In this document: positions 17,920 through 26,922 of the stretch, piece by piece
Position numbering within the stretch: position 1 is the stretch's first letter
How the letters are laid out: the number at the start of each line of letters is the position of its first letter
DNA from: Nocardia anaemiae NBRC 100462
GTDB lineage: Bacteria; Actinomycetota; Actinomycetes; Mycobacteriales; Mycobacteriaceae
Direction of reading: 5' to 3'
NCBI RefSeq assembly: GCF_001612725.1
Contig: NZ_BDAZ01000061.1
Coordinates: 34,539-98,538, forward strand
Length of the DNA: 64,000 bases
Notes under the pieces: model-generated
Told to the model about the DNA's origin: nothing
Databases searched by the model: none
The model's input: the letters and a program-made list of their open reading frames with translations, nothing else
Made by a program: the position numbers and the translations under genes

Positions 17920-19134
17920 TCAAGCGTGGCGGAGGTGGGCGGCGCGCAGGGTCAGGTAGTCGCGTTCGGGGATGCTGGTGGTGTGGTTGGCGGCGTGGGT
18001 GTAGCAGGTGATGGCGGCGGGGAAATCGCCTGCCATTTCGTGTAGGTGGCCGCGGACTGCGTCGAGGCGGTGGTTGCCCGCCAACTGGTCTTCGAGGGTG
18101 TCGGCGAGTTCGAGACCGGCCGCCGGGCCGTGCACCATGGCGGTGGCGACGGCGCGGTTGAGGGTGACCATCGGATTCTTCGAGATGCGCTCGATCATGT
18201 TGTACAGGGCCAGGATTCGATGCCAGTCGGTGTCCTCGGCGCGCAGTGCCTGCGCGTGCAGTACGGCGATCGCGGCTTGGATCTGGTAGGGGCCGGTGAG
18301 GCCCGAGGCGAGTGTGCTGGTGGTCAACGTGATGCCTTCGGTGATCAGCTTGCGATCCCACAGCGCGCGGTTCTGTTCGGCGAGCGGGATCAATTCACCG
18401 TGCGCTCCGGTGCGTGCGGCCCGCCGGGAGTCGGTGAGCAGCATGAGCGCGAGCAGTCCGGTGACCTCGGTGTCGTCGGGCAGCAGCCGATGGATCGACC
18501 TGGTCAGGCGGATCGCCTCGTTCGAGAGGTCGGTCCGCTGTAGGTCGGGTCCGACGGTGGTGGTGTGGCCCTCGTTGAAGATCAGGTACAGCACGTGCAG
18601 CACCGCACCGAGCCGCTCGTGCCATTGCGCATCACCGGGCCTGGCGAATGGGCGGTCGATGGTGGCCAGCTTCTTCTTCGCACGCGTAATCCGTTGCGCC
18701 ATGGTCGCTTCCGGCAGCAGGAAGGCATTGGCGATCTCGGCCGTGCCGAGCCCGCCGACCGCGCGCAAGGTCAGTGCTATGGCACTCGCGGACGACAGCG
18801 CCGGATGGCAGCAGAGGAAGAACATGGCCAGCGTATCGTCGCGATCGACGGTCTCCGCATCGGGCACATCGCGCTCGAAAACCGTTGTCTCCCTGCGCCG
18901 CCGAGCGACTTCGACGCGCACGGCATCGGCCATCCGCCGCTGCGCGACCTGGATCAACCACCCGCGCGGATTGTCCGGCAACCCGTCGGCGGGCCATTGC
19001 GTCGCCGCCGCCAGCATGGCCTCCTGCATGGCGTCCTCGGCGGTGTCGAAATCGCCGAATCGGCGTACCAATGTGCCGAGGACCTGCGGCGCGAGTTCGC
19101 GCAACAGGTCCTCGATGGGCAGTGCTTCGGGCAT
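17920..19134 (-). CDS. ECF sigma factor, ECF42-like with C-terminal TPR extension
   Basis: A 404-residue extracytoplasmic-function sigma factor. Residues about 10-80 are sigma-2 (RRFGDFDTAEDAMQEAMLAAATQWP, NPRGWLIQVAQRRMADAVR). Residues about 105-165 are sigma-4 (GLGTAEIANAFLLPEATMAQRITRAKKKL). A long helical, TPR-like C-terminus (ALHAQALRAEDTDWHRILALYNMIERIS) replaces an anti-sigma factor. This architecture, with a DGPF-domain gene next door, defines the ECF42 group. I chose ATG 19134; a TTG two codons upstream abuts the DGPF stop. It appears co-transcribed with, and just after, the DGPF gene. Confidence 0.88.
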   Translation of the reverse strand: MPEALPIEDLLRELAPQVLGTLVRRFGDFDTAEDAMQEAMLAAATQWPADGLPDNPRGWLIQVAQRRMADAVRVEVARRRRETTVFERDVPDAETVDRDDTLAMFFLCCHPALSSASAIALTLRAVGGLGTAEIANAFLLPEATMAQRITRAKKKLATIDRPFARPGDAQWHERLGAVLHVLYLIFNEGHTTTVGPDLQRTDLSNEAIRLTRSIHRLLPDDTEVTGLLALMLLTDSRRAARTGAHGELIPLAEQNRALWDRKLITEGITLTTSTLASGLTGPYQIQAAIAVLHAQALRAEDTDWHRILALYNMIERISKNPMVTLNRAVATAMVHGPAAGLELADTLEDQLAGNHRLDAVRGHLHEMAGDFPAAITCYTHAANHTTSIPERDYLTLRAAHLRHA

Positions 19135-19140
19135 GGACAA

Positions 19141-19542
19141 TTATTGTTCGGTCGCCGGAGCACCCATTACCGCGCGCACCTCGATGTACTCACCGATCGG
19201 CTTGCCACCCGGTCCGGGGCCCGCCGAGGCTTGTGCGGCGATCTCCAGCGCACGCTCCGGACTTTCCACGTCGACTAGCCAATATCCGGCCAAGAACTCC
19301 TTGGTCTCCGGGAACGGCCCATCGGTGATCACCGGCGCGGAGCGCCCGTCCGAGCTGACCAGCCGTGCCTCGTCCGGCCCGGCCAAGCCCTGCGCGTCGA
19401 CCAGCTCGCCGGTCTTGGCCAGCTCCGCGCCGAGGGCCCGCTGGAAGTCGATATGCGCCTGGATTTCCTCCGGCGTCCACTCGGTGATCGGTACGTCGCA
19501 GTTGGCGGCGGGTCCATAGGTCTTGAGCAGCATGTACTTCAT
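19141..19542 (-). CDS. YCII-related DGPF-domain protein, partner of the ECF sigma factor
   Basis: A 133-residue single-domain protein of the YCII/DGPF family. Residues MKYMLLKTYGP open the fold, and VITDGPFPETKEFLAGYWLVDVESPERALEIAA contains the DGPF motif. ATG 19542 gives the usual length of these proteins. DGPF proteins are the standard genomic partner of ECF42 sigma factors, but their biochemical role is not known. The stop lies six bases before the sigma ATG. Confidence 0.88.
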   Translation of the reverse strand: MKYMLLKTYGPAANCDVPITEWTPEEIQAHIDFQRALGAELAKTGELVDAQGLAGPDEARLVSSDGRSAPVITDGPFPETKEFLAGYWLVDVESPERALEIAAQASAGPGPGGKPIGEYIEVRAVMGAPATEQ

Positions 19543-19638
19543 ATCCGGTCTCCTAGCCTTCGATGCGCCCGATGGCGCGCTCGCGATCAGGTCGGAGCCG
19601 TGCACACCGATCCGACACATCCTCGATGGTGATCTGCA

Positions 19639-20862
19639 TCACAGCGGCGCGGAGGTGTCGGCGAGCCGTTCCGGATCGACCTGCTGGCCGATCAACTCCT
19701 TGATCCGGTCGGTCACATCCCAGATATTCACATTCATCCCCGCCAGCACCCGGTTATCGGCATCGAGCCAGAATGCGACGAACTCGCGCTTCGCCAGATC
19801 ACCGCGCACCACCACCCGCGCGTACTCACCGATCGCGGCATATCCGGTGTACTCCATGCCCAGGTCGTATTGGTCGGTGAAGAAGTACGGCAGCCGGTCG
19901 TAGAAAGCCGATTTGCCGAGCATGGTCTGCGCCGCGACGGCGGGTTGGTTGAGCGCATTCGCCCAGTGCTCCACCCGAATTCGACGACCGAGCACCGGAT
20001 GCTGCGCGTCCGCGATATCGCCGACGGCCACGATATTCGGATCACTGGTGGCCAAGCTCGCATCGACGAGGACGCCACCGTCGGTCGCCAGCCCCGCGTT
20101 CGCGGCCAGTTCGATATTCGGCCGCGCGCCGATCGCGACGAGTACCGCGTCGCCCTCGATCACAGTGCCGTCGGTGAGCCGGACACCGGCCGCCACATCC
20201 GGCTCCCCGTCACGCGTGGTGATCGCCTCGACCTGCGCACCGAATCGCAGGTCGACGCCGTGGTCGCGATGCAGGTCCGCGAAGACCCGACCCATCTCGG
20301 GGCCGAGCGCCGCCAAGAGCGGCAATTCGGCGGATTCGACAATGGTGACCTCGACCCCGGCGCCGCGCGCGGCCGAGGCGACTTCGAGCCCGATCCAGCC
20401 CGCCCCGATGATGACCAGCCGCTGCGCCGAGCCGAACAGATCGATCAGGCTGTCGGAATCGTCGATGGTGCGCAGCGTGTACACCTCGCGCGCATCCATG
20501 CCCGGAATCGGCAGGCGGCGCGGTGTCGAGCCGGTCGCGAGTGCGAGCTTGTCGTAGCCGAGCGTCGAACCATCCGGCAGCGTCACGGTTTTCGCGCCCG
20601 TATCGATCGCGCCGACCTCGGTGCCGAGCAATAGGTCGATGTGGTGATCGCGGTACCACTGGCTCGGATCGACGGTGAATTCTTCGAGCGATTTCTTACC
20701 GGTCAGGTGTTCCTTCGACAGCGGTGGTCGCTCGTAGGGCAGATATTCCTCGGCGCTGATCAGCGTCACGGTTCCGGCGAAATCGTTGGCGCGCAGCGCT
20801 TCCGCCAGTTTGGCCGCGGCCAGCCCACCGCCGACGATGACGAAATGCTGATCAGAGGTCAT
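19639..20862 (-). CDS. FAD/NAD(P)-dependent ferredoxin reductase family oxidoreductase
   Basis: A flavoprotein of 407 residues related to putidaredoxin/rubredoxin reductases, which pass electrons from NAD(P)H to a small redox protein. It has FVIVGGGLAAAKLAEALR (FAD-binding GxGxxA variant), ERPPLSKEHL, LALATGSTPRRLPIPG, the NAD(P) fold LVIIGAGWIGLEVASAARGAGVEVTIVE and the second FAD contact NIVAVGDIAD. AAAGGAG precedes ATG 20862. No ferredoxin or P450 gene is adjacent, so its partner is unknown. It lies 96 bases upstream of the DGPF-sigma pair and could be co-transcribed. Confidence 0.9.
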   Translation of the reverse strand: MTSDQHFVIVGGGLAAAKLAEALRANDFAGTVTLISAEEYLPYERPPLSKEHLTGKKSLEEFTVDPSQWYRDHHIDLLLGTEVGAIDTGAKTVTLPDGSTLGYDKLALATGSTPRRLPIPGMDAREVYTLRTIDDSDSLIDLFGSAQRLVIIGAGWIGLEVASAARGAGVEVTIVESAELPLLAALGPEMGRVFADLHRDHGVDLRFGAQVEAITTRDGEPDVAAGVRLTDGTVIEGDAVLVAIGARPNIELAANAGLATDGGVLVDASLATSDPNIVAVGDIADAQHPVLGRRIRVEHWANALNQPAVAAQTMLGKSAFYDRLPYFFTDQYDLGMEYTGYAAIGEYARVVVRGDLAKREFVAFWLDADNRVLAGMNVNIWDVTDRIKELIGQQVDPERLADTSAPL

Positions 20863-21042
20863 AACGGACTCCTTTTCGGGAGGGAACCGGACGCCTGCGT
20901 GTCACCCTACTGGGACCCGAGGCCGCCTTTTCGGAAAATCGGCGTCCGGTCCGGGAACGAATCGCGCGCCCGCGTGGTTGGCCACGGATAGTGGCGCGGC
21001 GAATCCGCGCGTTACGAGCGTGCGATGGAGAGGAACAGGTCT

Positions 21043-21687
21043 GTGAGCGAGACGACCACCAAGAACGTTGCCGATTTCTGGTTCGACCCGCTGTGCCCCT
21101 GGTGTTGGATCACCTCCCGCTGGATTCTCGAGGTCGAGCAGGTCCGCGATATCGAGGCCCGTTTTCACGTGATGAGTCTGTCGGTGCTGAACGAAGGCAG
21201 GGAGGGCCTGCCGCCGCAGTACGAGGAGCTGCTCGCCACCGGCTGGGGGCCGGTCCGGGTCGCCATCGCCGCCGCACAGGAGCACGGCGACAAGGTGCTC
21301 TCCCCGCTCTACACCGCGATGGGCACCCGCATCCACAACCGTCGCGAGGAGTACACGCGCGACTCCCGCAAGGAATCCCTCGCCGCGGTGATCGCGGATT
21401 CGCTCGCCGAGGTCGGCCTGCCCGCCGAACTCGCGGCGGCCGCGGAGAGCACCGACTTCGACGAGGCGCTGCGCAAGAGCCATCACGAGGGCATGGACAA
21501 GGTCGGTCCGGATGTCGGCACCCCGACCATCCATATCAACGGCAAGGCCTTCTTCGGCCCGGTGCTGTCGCGGATCCCGCGCGGCGAGCAGGCGGGCAAG
21601 CTGTGGGATGCGGCGGTCACGCTTGCCGACTACCCGCACTTCTTCGAGTTGAAGCGGACCAGGACCGAGGATCCGTCCTTCGACTGA
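21043..21687 (+). CDS. DsbA-like mycothiol-dependent oxidoreductase (Rv2466c/Mrx2-like)
   Basis: A cytosolic thioredoxin-fold protein of 214 residues with the active site FDPLCPWCWITS near residue 20 and the cis-proline segment VGTPTIHING near residue 165. In mycobacteria the orthologue Rv2466c is a mycothiol-dependent reductase induced by oxidative stress. I prefer GTG 21043 because GGAGAGGA lies about nine bases before it; an in-frame ATG at 21025 is less well placed. No signal peptide is present, unlike secreted DsbA proteins. Its stop is one base from the stop of the convergent M48 gene. Confidence 0.9.
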   Translation: MSETTTKNVADFWFDPLCPWCWITSRWILEVEQVRDIEARFHVMSLSVLNEGREGLPPQYEELLATGWGPVRVAIAAAQEHGDKVLSPLYTAMGTRIHNRREEYTRDSRKESLAAVIADSLAEVGLPAELAAAAESTDFDEALRKSHHEGMDKVGPDVGTPTIHINGKAFFGPVLSRIPRGEQAGKLWDAAVTLADYPHFFELKRTRTEDPSFD

Positions 21688-21688
21688 C

Positions 21689-22807
21689 CTACGGCACGGT
21701 CTTCGGCGGCAACGCCGGAACCTCGCCGTAGCTGCTCGGGTAGGGACCGGCCGGTGGCGCACCGGCCGGTCGGCTCGGTCGCCAGAACAGCTTGCCGTGC
21801 CTGCTGCGGTCGCGCAGCGCCCACATCCGCCAGGTCAGCACCGGATGCGAGGACATGGCATTGCTGATCCAGACGAAAAAGCCCTTCTCGACCGCGGCCC
21901 GATCGGCCATTTCGTCGAAGCCGACCAATTTGTTCAGGTACTTGCCCGCGGCGAGGGTGCCCATGGCACCCGATGCGCCGACGTGGCGGTTGCAGTAGCC
22001 GTGGTTGTCGGCGGTGTACTCCTGGGACCGGATCAGCGAGCTGCCGATGATCGGCAGTGACGGCGCAACGAACATGCCGAGCTGACGCCAGTACGAGGTG
22101 TGCCCGGCCGCGATATGCCCGACCTCGTGACCGATGATGAAGGCCAGCGCATCGGGTTCGCGTGCGGCGCCGCCGATTTCGAACAGATCGCTGTAGACCG
22201 CGACATAGCGCCGGAACCCGTGACCGGAGGCGAAGGCATTGATCTGGCCGTTGCCGAGCACGACGTAGGCGTCCGGCACCTTGGCCATTCCGAATCGGGC
22301 CGCCGCCTCGACCACCAGCTGGTAGCCCTCCGGAAACTGGGTCGGTGACATCTTGACGCCGTTGACCCGCATGGACGCGTAGCTCATACCGCGCAGGAAC
22401 CACACCACGATCGGCGCGAAGACCAGGATGATCAGGTAGATATTCGGCTGCTTCCCATCCAGCACGATATCGATGCACACCGCGAGCGCGATCAGCATCG
22501 CGAACGTGGTGATCACACAGACGACGACCAGCAGCGGAATCTCCCACGGATGTCGTGCCGGCCTGCCGTACGGAGACAGGCCGCGCGGCTGCCGCTGCGG
22601 CGGCGTACCGGGCGGGACCGGAGCCACACCGTATCCGTATGGCGCCGGTCCGTACTGGGGGTACGGCGCGGCAGGGTATTGCGGCGACGATGGGTACTGC
22701 GGCGAATTGGCGGTCGCGTCCTGAGCCCGTGCCCATCCGCCCAGTGCGGGATAGGGATCGGCGGGTCCGCCCGCCTGCTCGGGCGGCTGGAAGTCGTGCG
22801 GCTGCAT
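21689..22807 (-). CDS. M48 family membrane zinc metalloprotease
   Basis: A 372-residue membrane protease of the HtpX/Ste24 superfamily. The first 95 residues are a Pro/Tyr/Gln-rich cytosolic segment. Two membrane helices follow (IPLLVVVCVITTFAMLIALAV and IYLIILVFAPIVVWFL). The catalytic domain has FIIGHEVGHIAAGH for zinc and catalysis, with the third ligand in SQEYTADNHG. Such enzymes usually degrade damaged membrane proteins. ATG 22807 gives a protein beginning MQPHDF; ATG 22825 is also possible, as neither has a clear ribosome site. It is divergent from rpiB. Confidence 0.88.
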   Translation of the reverse strand: MQPHDFQPPEQAGGPADPYPALGGWARAQDATANSPQYPSSPQYPAAPYPQYGPAPYGYGVAPVPPGTPPQRQPRGLSPYGRPARHPWEIPLLVVVCVITTFAMLIALAVCIDIVLDGKQPNIYLIILVFAPIVVWFLRGMSYASMRVNGVKMSPTQFPEGYQLVVEAAARFGMAKVPDAYVVLGNGQINAFASGHGFRRYVAVYSDLFEIGGAAREPDALAFIIGHEVGHIAAGHTSYWRQLGMFVAPSLPIIGSSLIRSQEYTADNHGYCNRHVGASGAMGTLAAGKYLNKLVGFDEMADRAAVEKGFFVWISNAMSSHPVLTWRMWALRDRSRHGKLFWRPSRPAGAPPAGPYPSSYGEVPALPPKTVP

Positions 22808-22959
22808 GCGAAGAACTCTATTCATTTGCCGGGGACGGGGTTCGGCGCCGTTGGGGGGACGTACGCATCTGTCGATTCGCGGCAACGGCTAACGGTGTTA
22901 ATCGTGGCCGCGCGTCCCCTCTCGCGGCGCCGCGAAACAGGCCTGACACAATCGCAGCC

Positions 22960-23433
<474 letters not shown>

Positions 23434-23454
23434 GGCACCGGCGTAATCCGTCGT

Positions 23455-23478
23455 CCCGCAAGGTAATACGACTGCGGG
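23455..23478 (+). terminator. Weak hairpin after rpiB
   Basis: CCCGCA (23455-23460) and TGCGGG (23473-23478) can pair around a 12-base loop just after rpiB. The stem is short, so termination is doubtful and the relic ORF and nei may be read from rpiB. Confidence 0.3.
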
Positions 23479-23506
23479 GCGGCGGAAAGAGAGGATTACC
23501 AGCCCG

Positions 23507-23617
23507 ATGCCTGAGGAGCATGGCCTGCGCTGGATCGCGTGGCCACATCAGCAGCGCTCCGCTGGCGGTGTGGTGCGAGTTCTGAGCACAAACGAATGGT
23601 CCGCCGCCGATGCCTGA
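23507..23617 (+). pseudogene. Degenerate 5' copy of a nei-type gene (36 codons)
   Basis: This short ORF begins MPEEHGLRWIAWPHQQRSAG and continues GVVRVLS, against MPEGHTLHRLARLHQRRFAG-GVVRVSS at the start of the adjacent intact gene. By hand alignment 59 of 81 bases and 17 of 27 residues agree over the first 27 codons. The match continues more weakly to codon 36 (S...AA.A). Its stop lies eight bases inside the intact gene. The residue after PE differs (Glu for Gly), and no catalytic domain remains. GAGAGG about 13 bases upstream could allow translation. It is most likely the remaining 5' end of an older nei-type gene. Confidence 0.75.
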
Positions 23618-24425
23618 GGGGCACACGCTGCATCGGCTCGCGCGGCTGCACCAGCGGCGCTTCGCCGGGGGAGTGGTGCGTGTTTCCAGCCCGCAGGGCA
23701 AGTTCGCCGCCGGGGCTTCGCGCGTCGACGGTCAGGTGCTCACCAAGGCCGAGGCATGGGGCAAACACCTTCTGCACCACTACGAGTCGGGTCTCGTCGT
23801 ACACGTGCACCTCGGGCTGTACGGGGTGTTCACCGAGGTGCCGCTGCCGATGGGTGAGCCGGTCGGGCAGGTGCGGATGCGGCTCGTCGGTGACGCGTCG
23901 GCCGATGAGCGCCTGTACGGCAGCGATTTACGCGGCCCGACCACCTGCGAGGTGTACACCCGGGCCGAGGTGACGGCGCTGACCGAGCGGCTCGGCCCGG
24001 ATCCGCTGCGGCGCGGCGCCGATCCCGAACGGGCGTGGCGGCGAATTCATCGCTCGCGCAGGGCCATCGGCGCACTGCTGATGGATCAGCAGGTGCTCGC
24101 CGGTGTCGGCAATGTGTATCGCGCGGAACTGCTTTTCCGGCACGGCATTTCGCCGCAGCGACCGGGCACCGCACTGACCGCCGACGAATGGGACGCGATG
24201 TGGACCGATCTGGTCGCACTGATGCGGGTGGGCGTACGGGTCGGCAAGATGGTCGTCGTCCGCCCCGAACACGACCACGGCGAACCGTCCTACGCACCCG
24301 ACCGCCCACGCACCTACGTCTACCGCCGCCCCGGCGCGCCCTGCCGCCTCTGCGGAACACCCGTCGCACACAGCGTGCTGGCGGGCCGAAACCTCTTCTG
24401 GTGCCCCACCTGTCAGGCCATTTGA
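23610..24425 (+). CDS. nei: Formamidopyrimidine-DNA glycosylase/endonuclease VIII family protein
   Basis: A 271-residue base-excision repair enzyme. After Met removal Pro2 is the Schiff-base nucleophile and Glu3 the catalytic acid (MPEGHTLHR). The H2TH region reads RRAIGALLMDQQVLAGVGNVYRAELLFRHGISP. A zinc finger at the end (CRLCG...WCPTCQ) has the CxxC-x16-CxxC pattern. Size and position after rpiB match mycobacterial nei2 (Rv2464c). There is no Shine-Dalgarno site before ATG 23610. The start overlaps by eight bases the 36-codon relic ORF that has one, so translation may be coupled to that relic. Confidence 0.93.
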   Translation: MPEGHTLHRLARLHQRRFAGGVVRVSSPQGKFAAGASRVDGQVLTKAEAWGKHLLHHYESGLVVHVHLGLYGVFTEVPLPMGEPVGQVRMRLVGDASADERLYGSDLRGPTTCEVYTRAEVTALTERLGPDPLRRGADPERAWRRIHRSRRAIGALLMDQQVLAGVGNVYRAELLFRHGISPQRPGTALTADEWDAMWTDLVALMRVGVRVGKMVVVRPEHDHGEPSYAPDRPRTYVYRRPGAPCRLCGTPVAHSVLAGRNLFWCPTCQAI

Positions 24426-24493
24426 GTAGCAGACTGATCCGACGCTGTTCCGATGTGCTCGGCAATGCCAGGGCAGCCGCCGACCACACATCA

Positions 24494-24512
24494 GAACCCG
24501 TGACTCGGGTTC
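24494..24512 (+). terminator. Hairpin between nei and the FHA-kinase island
   Basis: GAACCCG (24494-24500) and CGGGTTC (24506-24512) form a perfect 7-bp stem with a TGACT loop, about 70 bases after nei. It may end nei transcription; as a perfect repeat at the island edge it could also be a protein site. Confidence 0.45.
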
Positions 24513-24607
24513 ACCGAGTTCGCCACCGCACGCGGGTGCCTCGTTGTTGTCGACCGAGTCGCCCCGAGCATCCATCCTCCGCCGGGTGCCGTGGTCACAA
24601 TGTGGCG

Positions 24608-25396
24608 GTGAGCGAATTCGCGAAGAGCTCGATATTGGTGCATATGCCGACACCGCTCGGTGTACCGCGGTCACCGGCGCTGAATCTGTGGCCAGGTGAG
24701 CTGGCCACCTTCGGGAGTGGTTCCGACTCGCGCCGTGTCGACATCCGCCTCGATGGCCCCGGAATCTCCCGGTGGGCCGGGCGGATCGAGGCAGCGGAGG
24801 GGTTCTGGATGCTGACGAATCTCGCCAGCAAGCCGAATGCGACGTATGTGGTGCACAACGACGAAGGCCGCGGCGAGCACTTTACGATCCGCCCCGGGGA
24901 GCGCCTGCCGGTACCGTTCACCGCCTCCCGGTTGGAGCTGCTGGATGCCGAGTCGAATGTGGTCGGGTTCAAGGTATTTGTGCTGCGGCGCACCGCAGTC
25001 GCGGTTCCGGCGGTATCCACGGCAGCCGACAGTCGTACCCGGGATCCGGTCCGACCAGTCGATGAAACAACCAAGTATTTTCTGGTGCTGGTTGCGCTGT
25101 GCGAACCGCGGCTGGTACACGGCTCCGCGGCCGTGCCGACGATCCCGGAGCTGTTGAGCCGAGTGCAACGCACTCGGACGGGATTCGACATAAGGACGCA
25201 TTCGGCCGTGAACTTCCACCTCGAGTACCTACTCGACCGTCTCGGGCTGCGCGGCTACGACGGACTCGAGGATCGTCGCGCGGCATTGATCAACCGCGCC
25301 TTGTGGTTCGGCATTGTCCGAGAGGAACACCTCGACCTGCTCGCCGACGATCCCGGACGGGTGCGCCCGGACGACCCGACATCGCACCTGGGCTGA
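24608..25396 (+). CDS. FHA-domain protein with C-terminal helical region
   Basis: A 262-residue soluble protein that opens the signalling island. Residues about 25-120 look like a divergent forkhead-associated domain: GISRWAGRIEAAEGFWMLTNLASKPNATYV replaces the consensus SRxH and S-x-NGT motifs, so phosphothreonine binding may be weakened. The C-terminal ELLSRVQRTRTGFDIRTHSAVNFHLEYLLDRLGL is helical and might be a winged-helix-like or scaffold segment. Tandem GTG codons at 24602 and 24608 are possible starts and neither has a clear ribosome site. It is followed 71 bases later by the FHA-kinase, its likely partner. No named family is recognised. Confidence 0.7.
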   Translation: MSEFAKSSILVHMPTPLGVPRSPALNLWPGELATFGSGSDSRRVDIRLDGPGISRWAGRIEAAEGFWMLTNLASKPNATYVVHNDEGRGEHFTIRPGERLPVPFTASRLELLDAESNVVGFKVFVLRRTAVAVPAVSTAADSRTRDPVRPVDETTKYFLVLVALCEPRLVHGSAAVPTIPELLSRVQRTRTGFDIRTHSAVNFHLEYLLDRLGLRGYDGLEDRRAALINRALWFGIVREEHLDLLADDPGRVRPDDPTSHLG

Positions 25397-25467
25397 CATC
25401 TCGTGCGAGCGGCGACCCTGTCGGTCATCAGGTAGCGCCGAATCGCCGTAGCGACGACGATGATCAG

Positions 25468-26922
25468 ATGCCAGCGACAGTGACATTGTCGGTGACTTCT
25501 GGTCCGACCGAGGGCGAGCGGTTCGTTTACTCCGAAAAGGCGCATTGCGTCGTCGGTCGCGCCGCCGACTGCCATCCGCAGCTTGTGGAGCATGGTCCGC
25601 GGCCATTGGTGTCGCGCCATCATTGCCTGTTCGATATCAATCCGCCGGATGTTCGGGTGCGAGATTTCGGTAGCCTCAACGGAACTCACGTCAACGGCAT
25701 CGAGATCGGGCGCAGGTTGCCGGGCCAGACACCGGAAGAGGGTGCGCTGTTGGAGTTTCGGGAACGCGACCTTGTCGATGGAGACGAGATTCGGTTGGGT
25801 GACACCGTGATCCGGGTCGGTGTGGTCGTTCCACCGGCTTGTCGCCACTGCGGCACCGAGATCGGGTCAGATGTCGACGTTTGTCGTCGGTGCCGCGCGA
25901 CCGGAGTACTGGCGTCAGAGCGGTCACGGTGCACGCTCTGTGGACGCGAAACATCCGATCGGCGGGCGGGAAAACTGTTGTGTGACAGCTGCAAACGGGA
26001 TCGGCATGCGCTGGCGTCGGCACTATTGCGTAATGCCGAGGCCGGGCACGAGGGCCTGTTCGCGATCCGCGGGTACGAGTTGGTCCGTGAACTCGGCCGC
26101 GGCGGGCAGGGTGTCGTCTACCTGATGCGCCATACCGATTCGGGCGAGCCCCGCGCACTCAAGGTGCTGTCGGCGCAGGTCGCGGTCGATCCAGGCGCAG
26201 AACGGAGTTTTCTACGCGAGATGGACAGCGTCCGCGGGCTGAACCACCCGAATATCATCGGCTTCCAAGAGGGCGGTGTGTTCGGGGCGACTTTCTACTT
26301 CGTGTGCGAGTACTGCGACGGCGGCAGTGTGGACCAATTGGTCAAGCGCAGCGGCCCGCTCGCTGTCGAGCAGGCGGTGCGCATCGCGGTGCAAGCGTTG
26401 GAAGGACTGGACTACGCCCACAATGTGCCGGTCGACTGGGCAACCAGTGATTTCGGGCAGACCGCGATCGGACTGGTGCACCGCGACGTCAAACCGGCGA
26501 ACATCCTGCTCAACGGATCAAGGGCAGCACAGGTAGCGAAGCTGGCCGATTTCGGGCTGGCCAAGGCTTTCGACCGGGCGGGACTGTCCGGGCACACCAT
26601 GACCGGATCGACGGCCGGCACAGTGGCGTTCATGGCGCGCCCGCAACTGGTCAACTACAAGTTCGCCAAACCGGCGGTCGATGTGTGGGCGATGGCGGCG
26701 ACACTGTACTTCATGCTCACCGGCCACACGCCGCGAGACTTTCCACGTGCGGCCGATCCGATCGCGATTGTGTTGAGCACGAACGCGATCCCCTTACGTA
26801 CCCGCAATCCCGCGATACCCAAGAGATTGGCTGAGGTCATCGACGAGGCCTTGATCGACGACCCGAACATCCGGATAACCACCGCGACCCAGCTATGCGA
26901 AGCATTGTTGGAGGCGTTGTGA
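25468..26922 (+). CDS. FHA / double zinc-ribbon / Ser-Thr protein kinase
   Basis: A 484-residue multidomain protein. Residues 1-105 are a canonical FHA domain (SRHHCLFDI, DFGSLNGTHVNG). Residues about 118-180 carry two zinc ribbons: CRHCG...CRRC and CTLCG...CDSC. Residues about 190-484 are a Hanks-type kinase with RGGQGVVY, the ATP lysine in RALKVL, HRDVKPANILL and DFGLAK. The activation segment ends GTVAFMARPQLVNY where kinases normally have APE, so the conserved Glu is absent. There are no membrane segments. The kinase could phosphorylate neighbours whose phosphothreonines the FHA domains bind. Its stop overlaps the next start as GTGA. Confidence 0.85.
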   Translation: MPATVTLSVTSGPTEGERFVYSEKAHCVVGRAADCHPQLVEHGPRPLVSRHHCLFDINPPDVRVRDFGSLNGTHVNGIEIGRRLPGQTPEEGALLEFRERDLVDGDEIRLGDTVIRVGVVVPPACRHCGTEIGSDVDVCRRCRATGVLASERSRCTLCGRETSDRRAGKLLCDSCKRDRHALASALLRNAEAGHEGLFAIRGYELVRELGRGGQGVVYLMRHTDSGEPRALKVLSAQVAVDPGAERSFLREMDSVRGLNHPNIIGFQEGGVFGATFYFVCEYCDGGSVDQLVKRSGPLAVEQAVRIAVQALEGLDYAHNVPVDWATSDFGQTAIGLVHRDVKPANILLNGSRAAQVAKLADFGLAKAFDRAGLSGHTMTGSTAGTVAFMARPQLVNYKFAKPAVDVWAMAATLYFMLTGHTPRDFPRAADPIAIVLSTNAIPLRTRNPAIPKRLAEVIDEALIDDPNIRITTATQLCEALLEAL

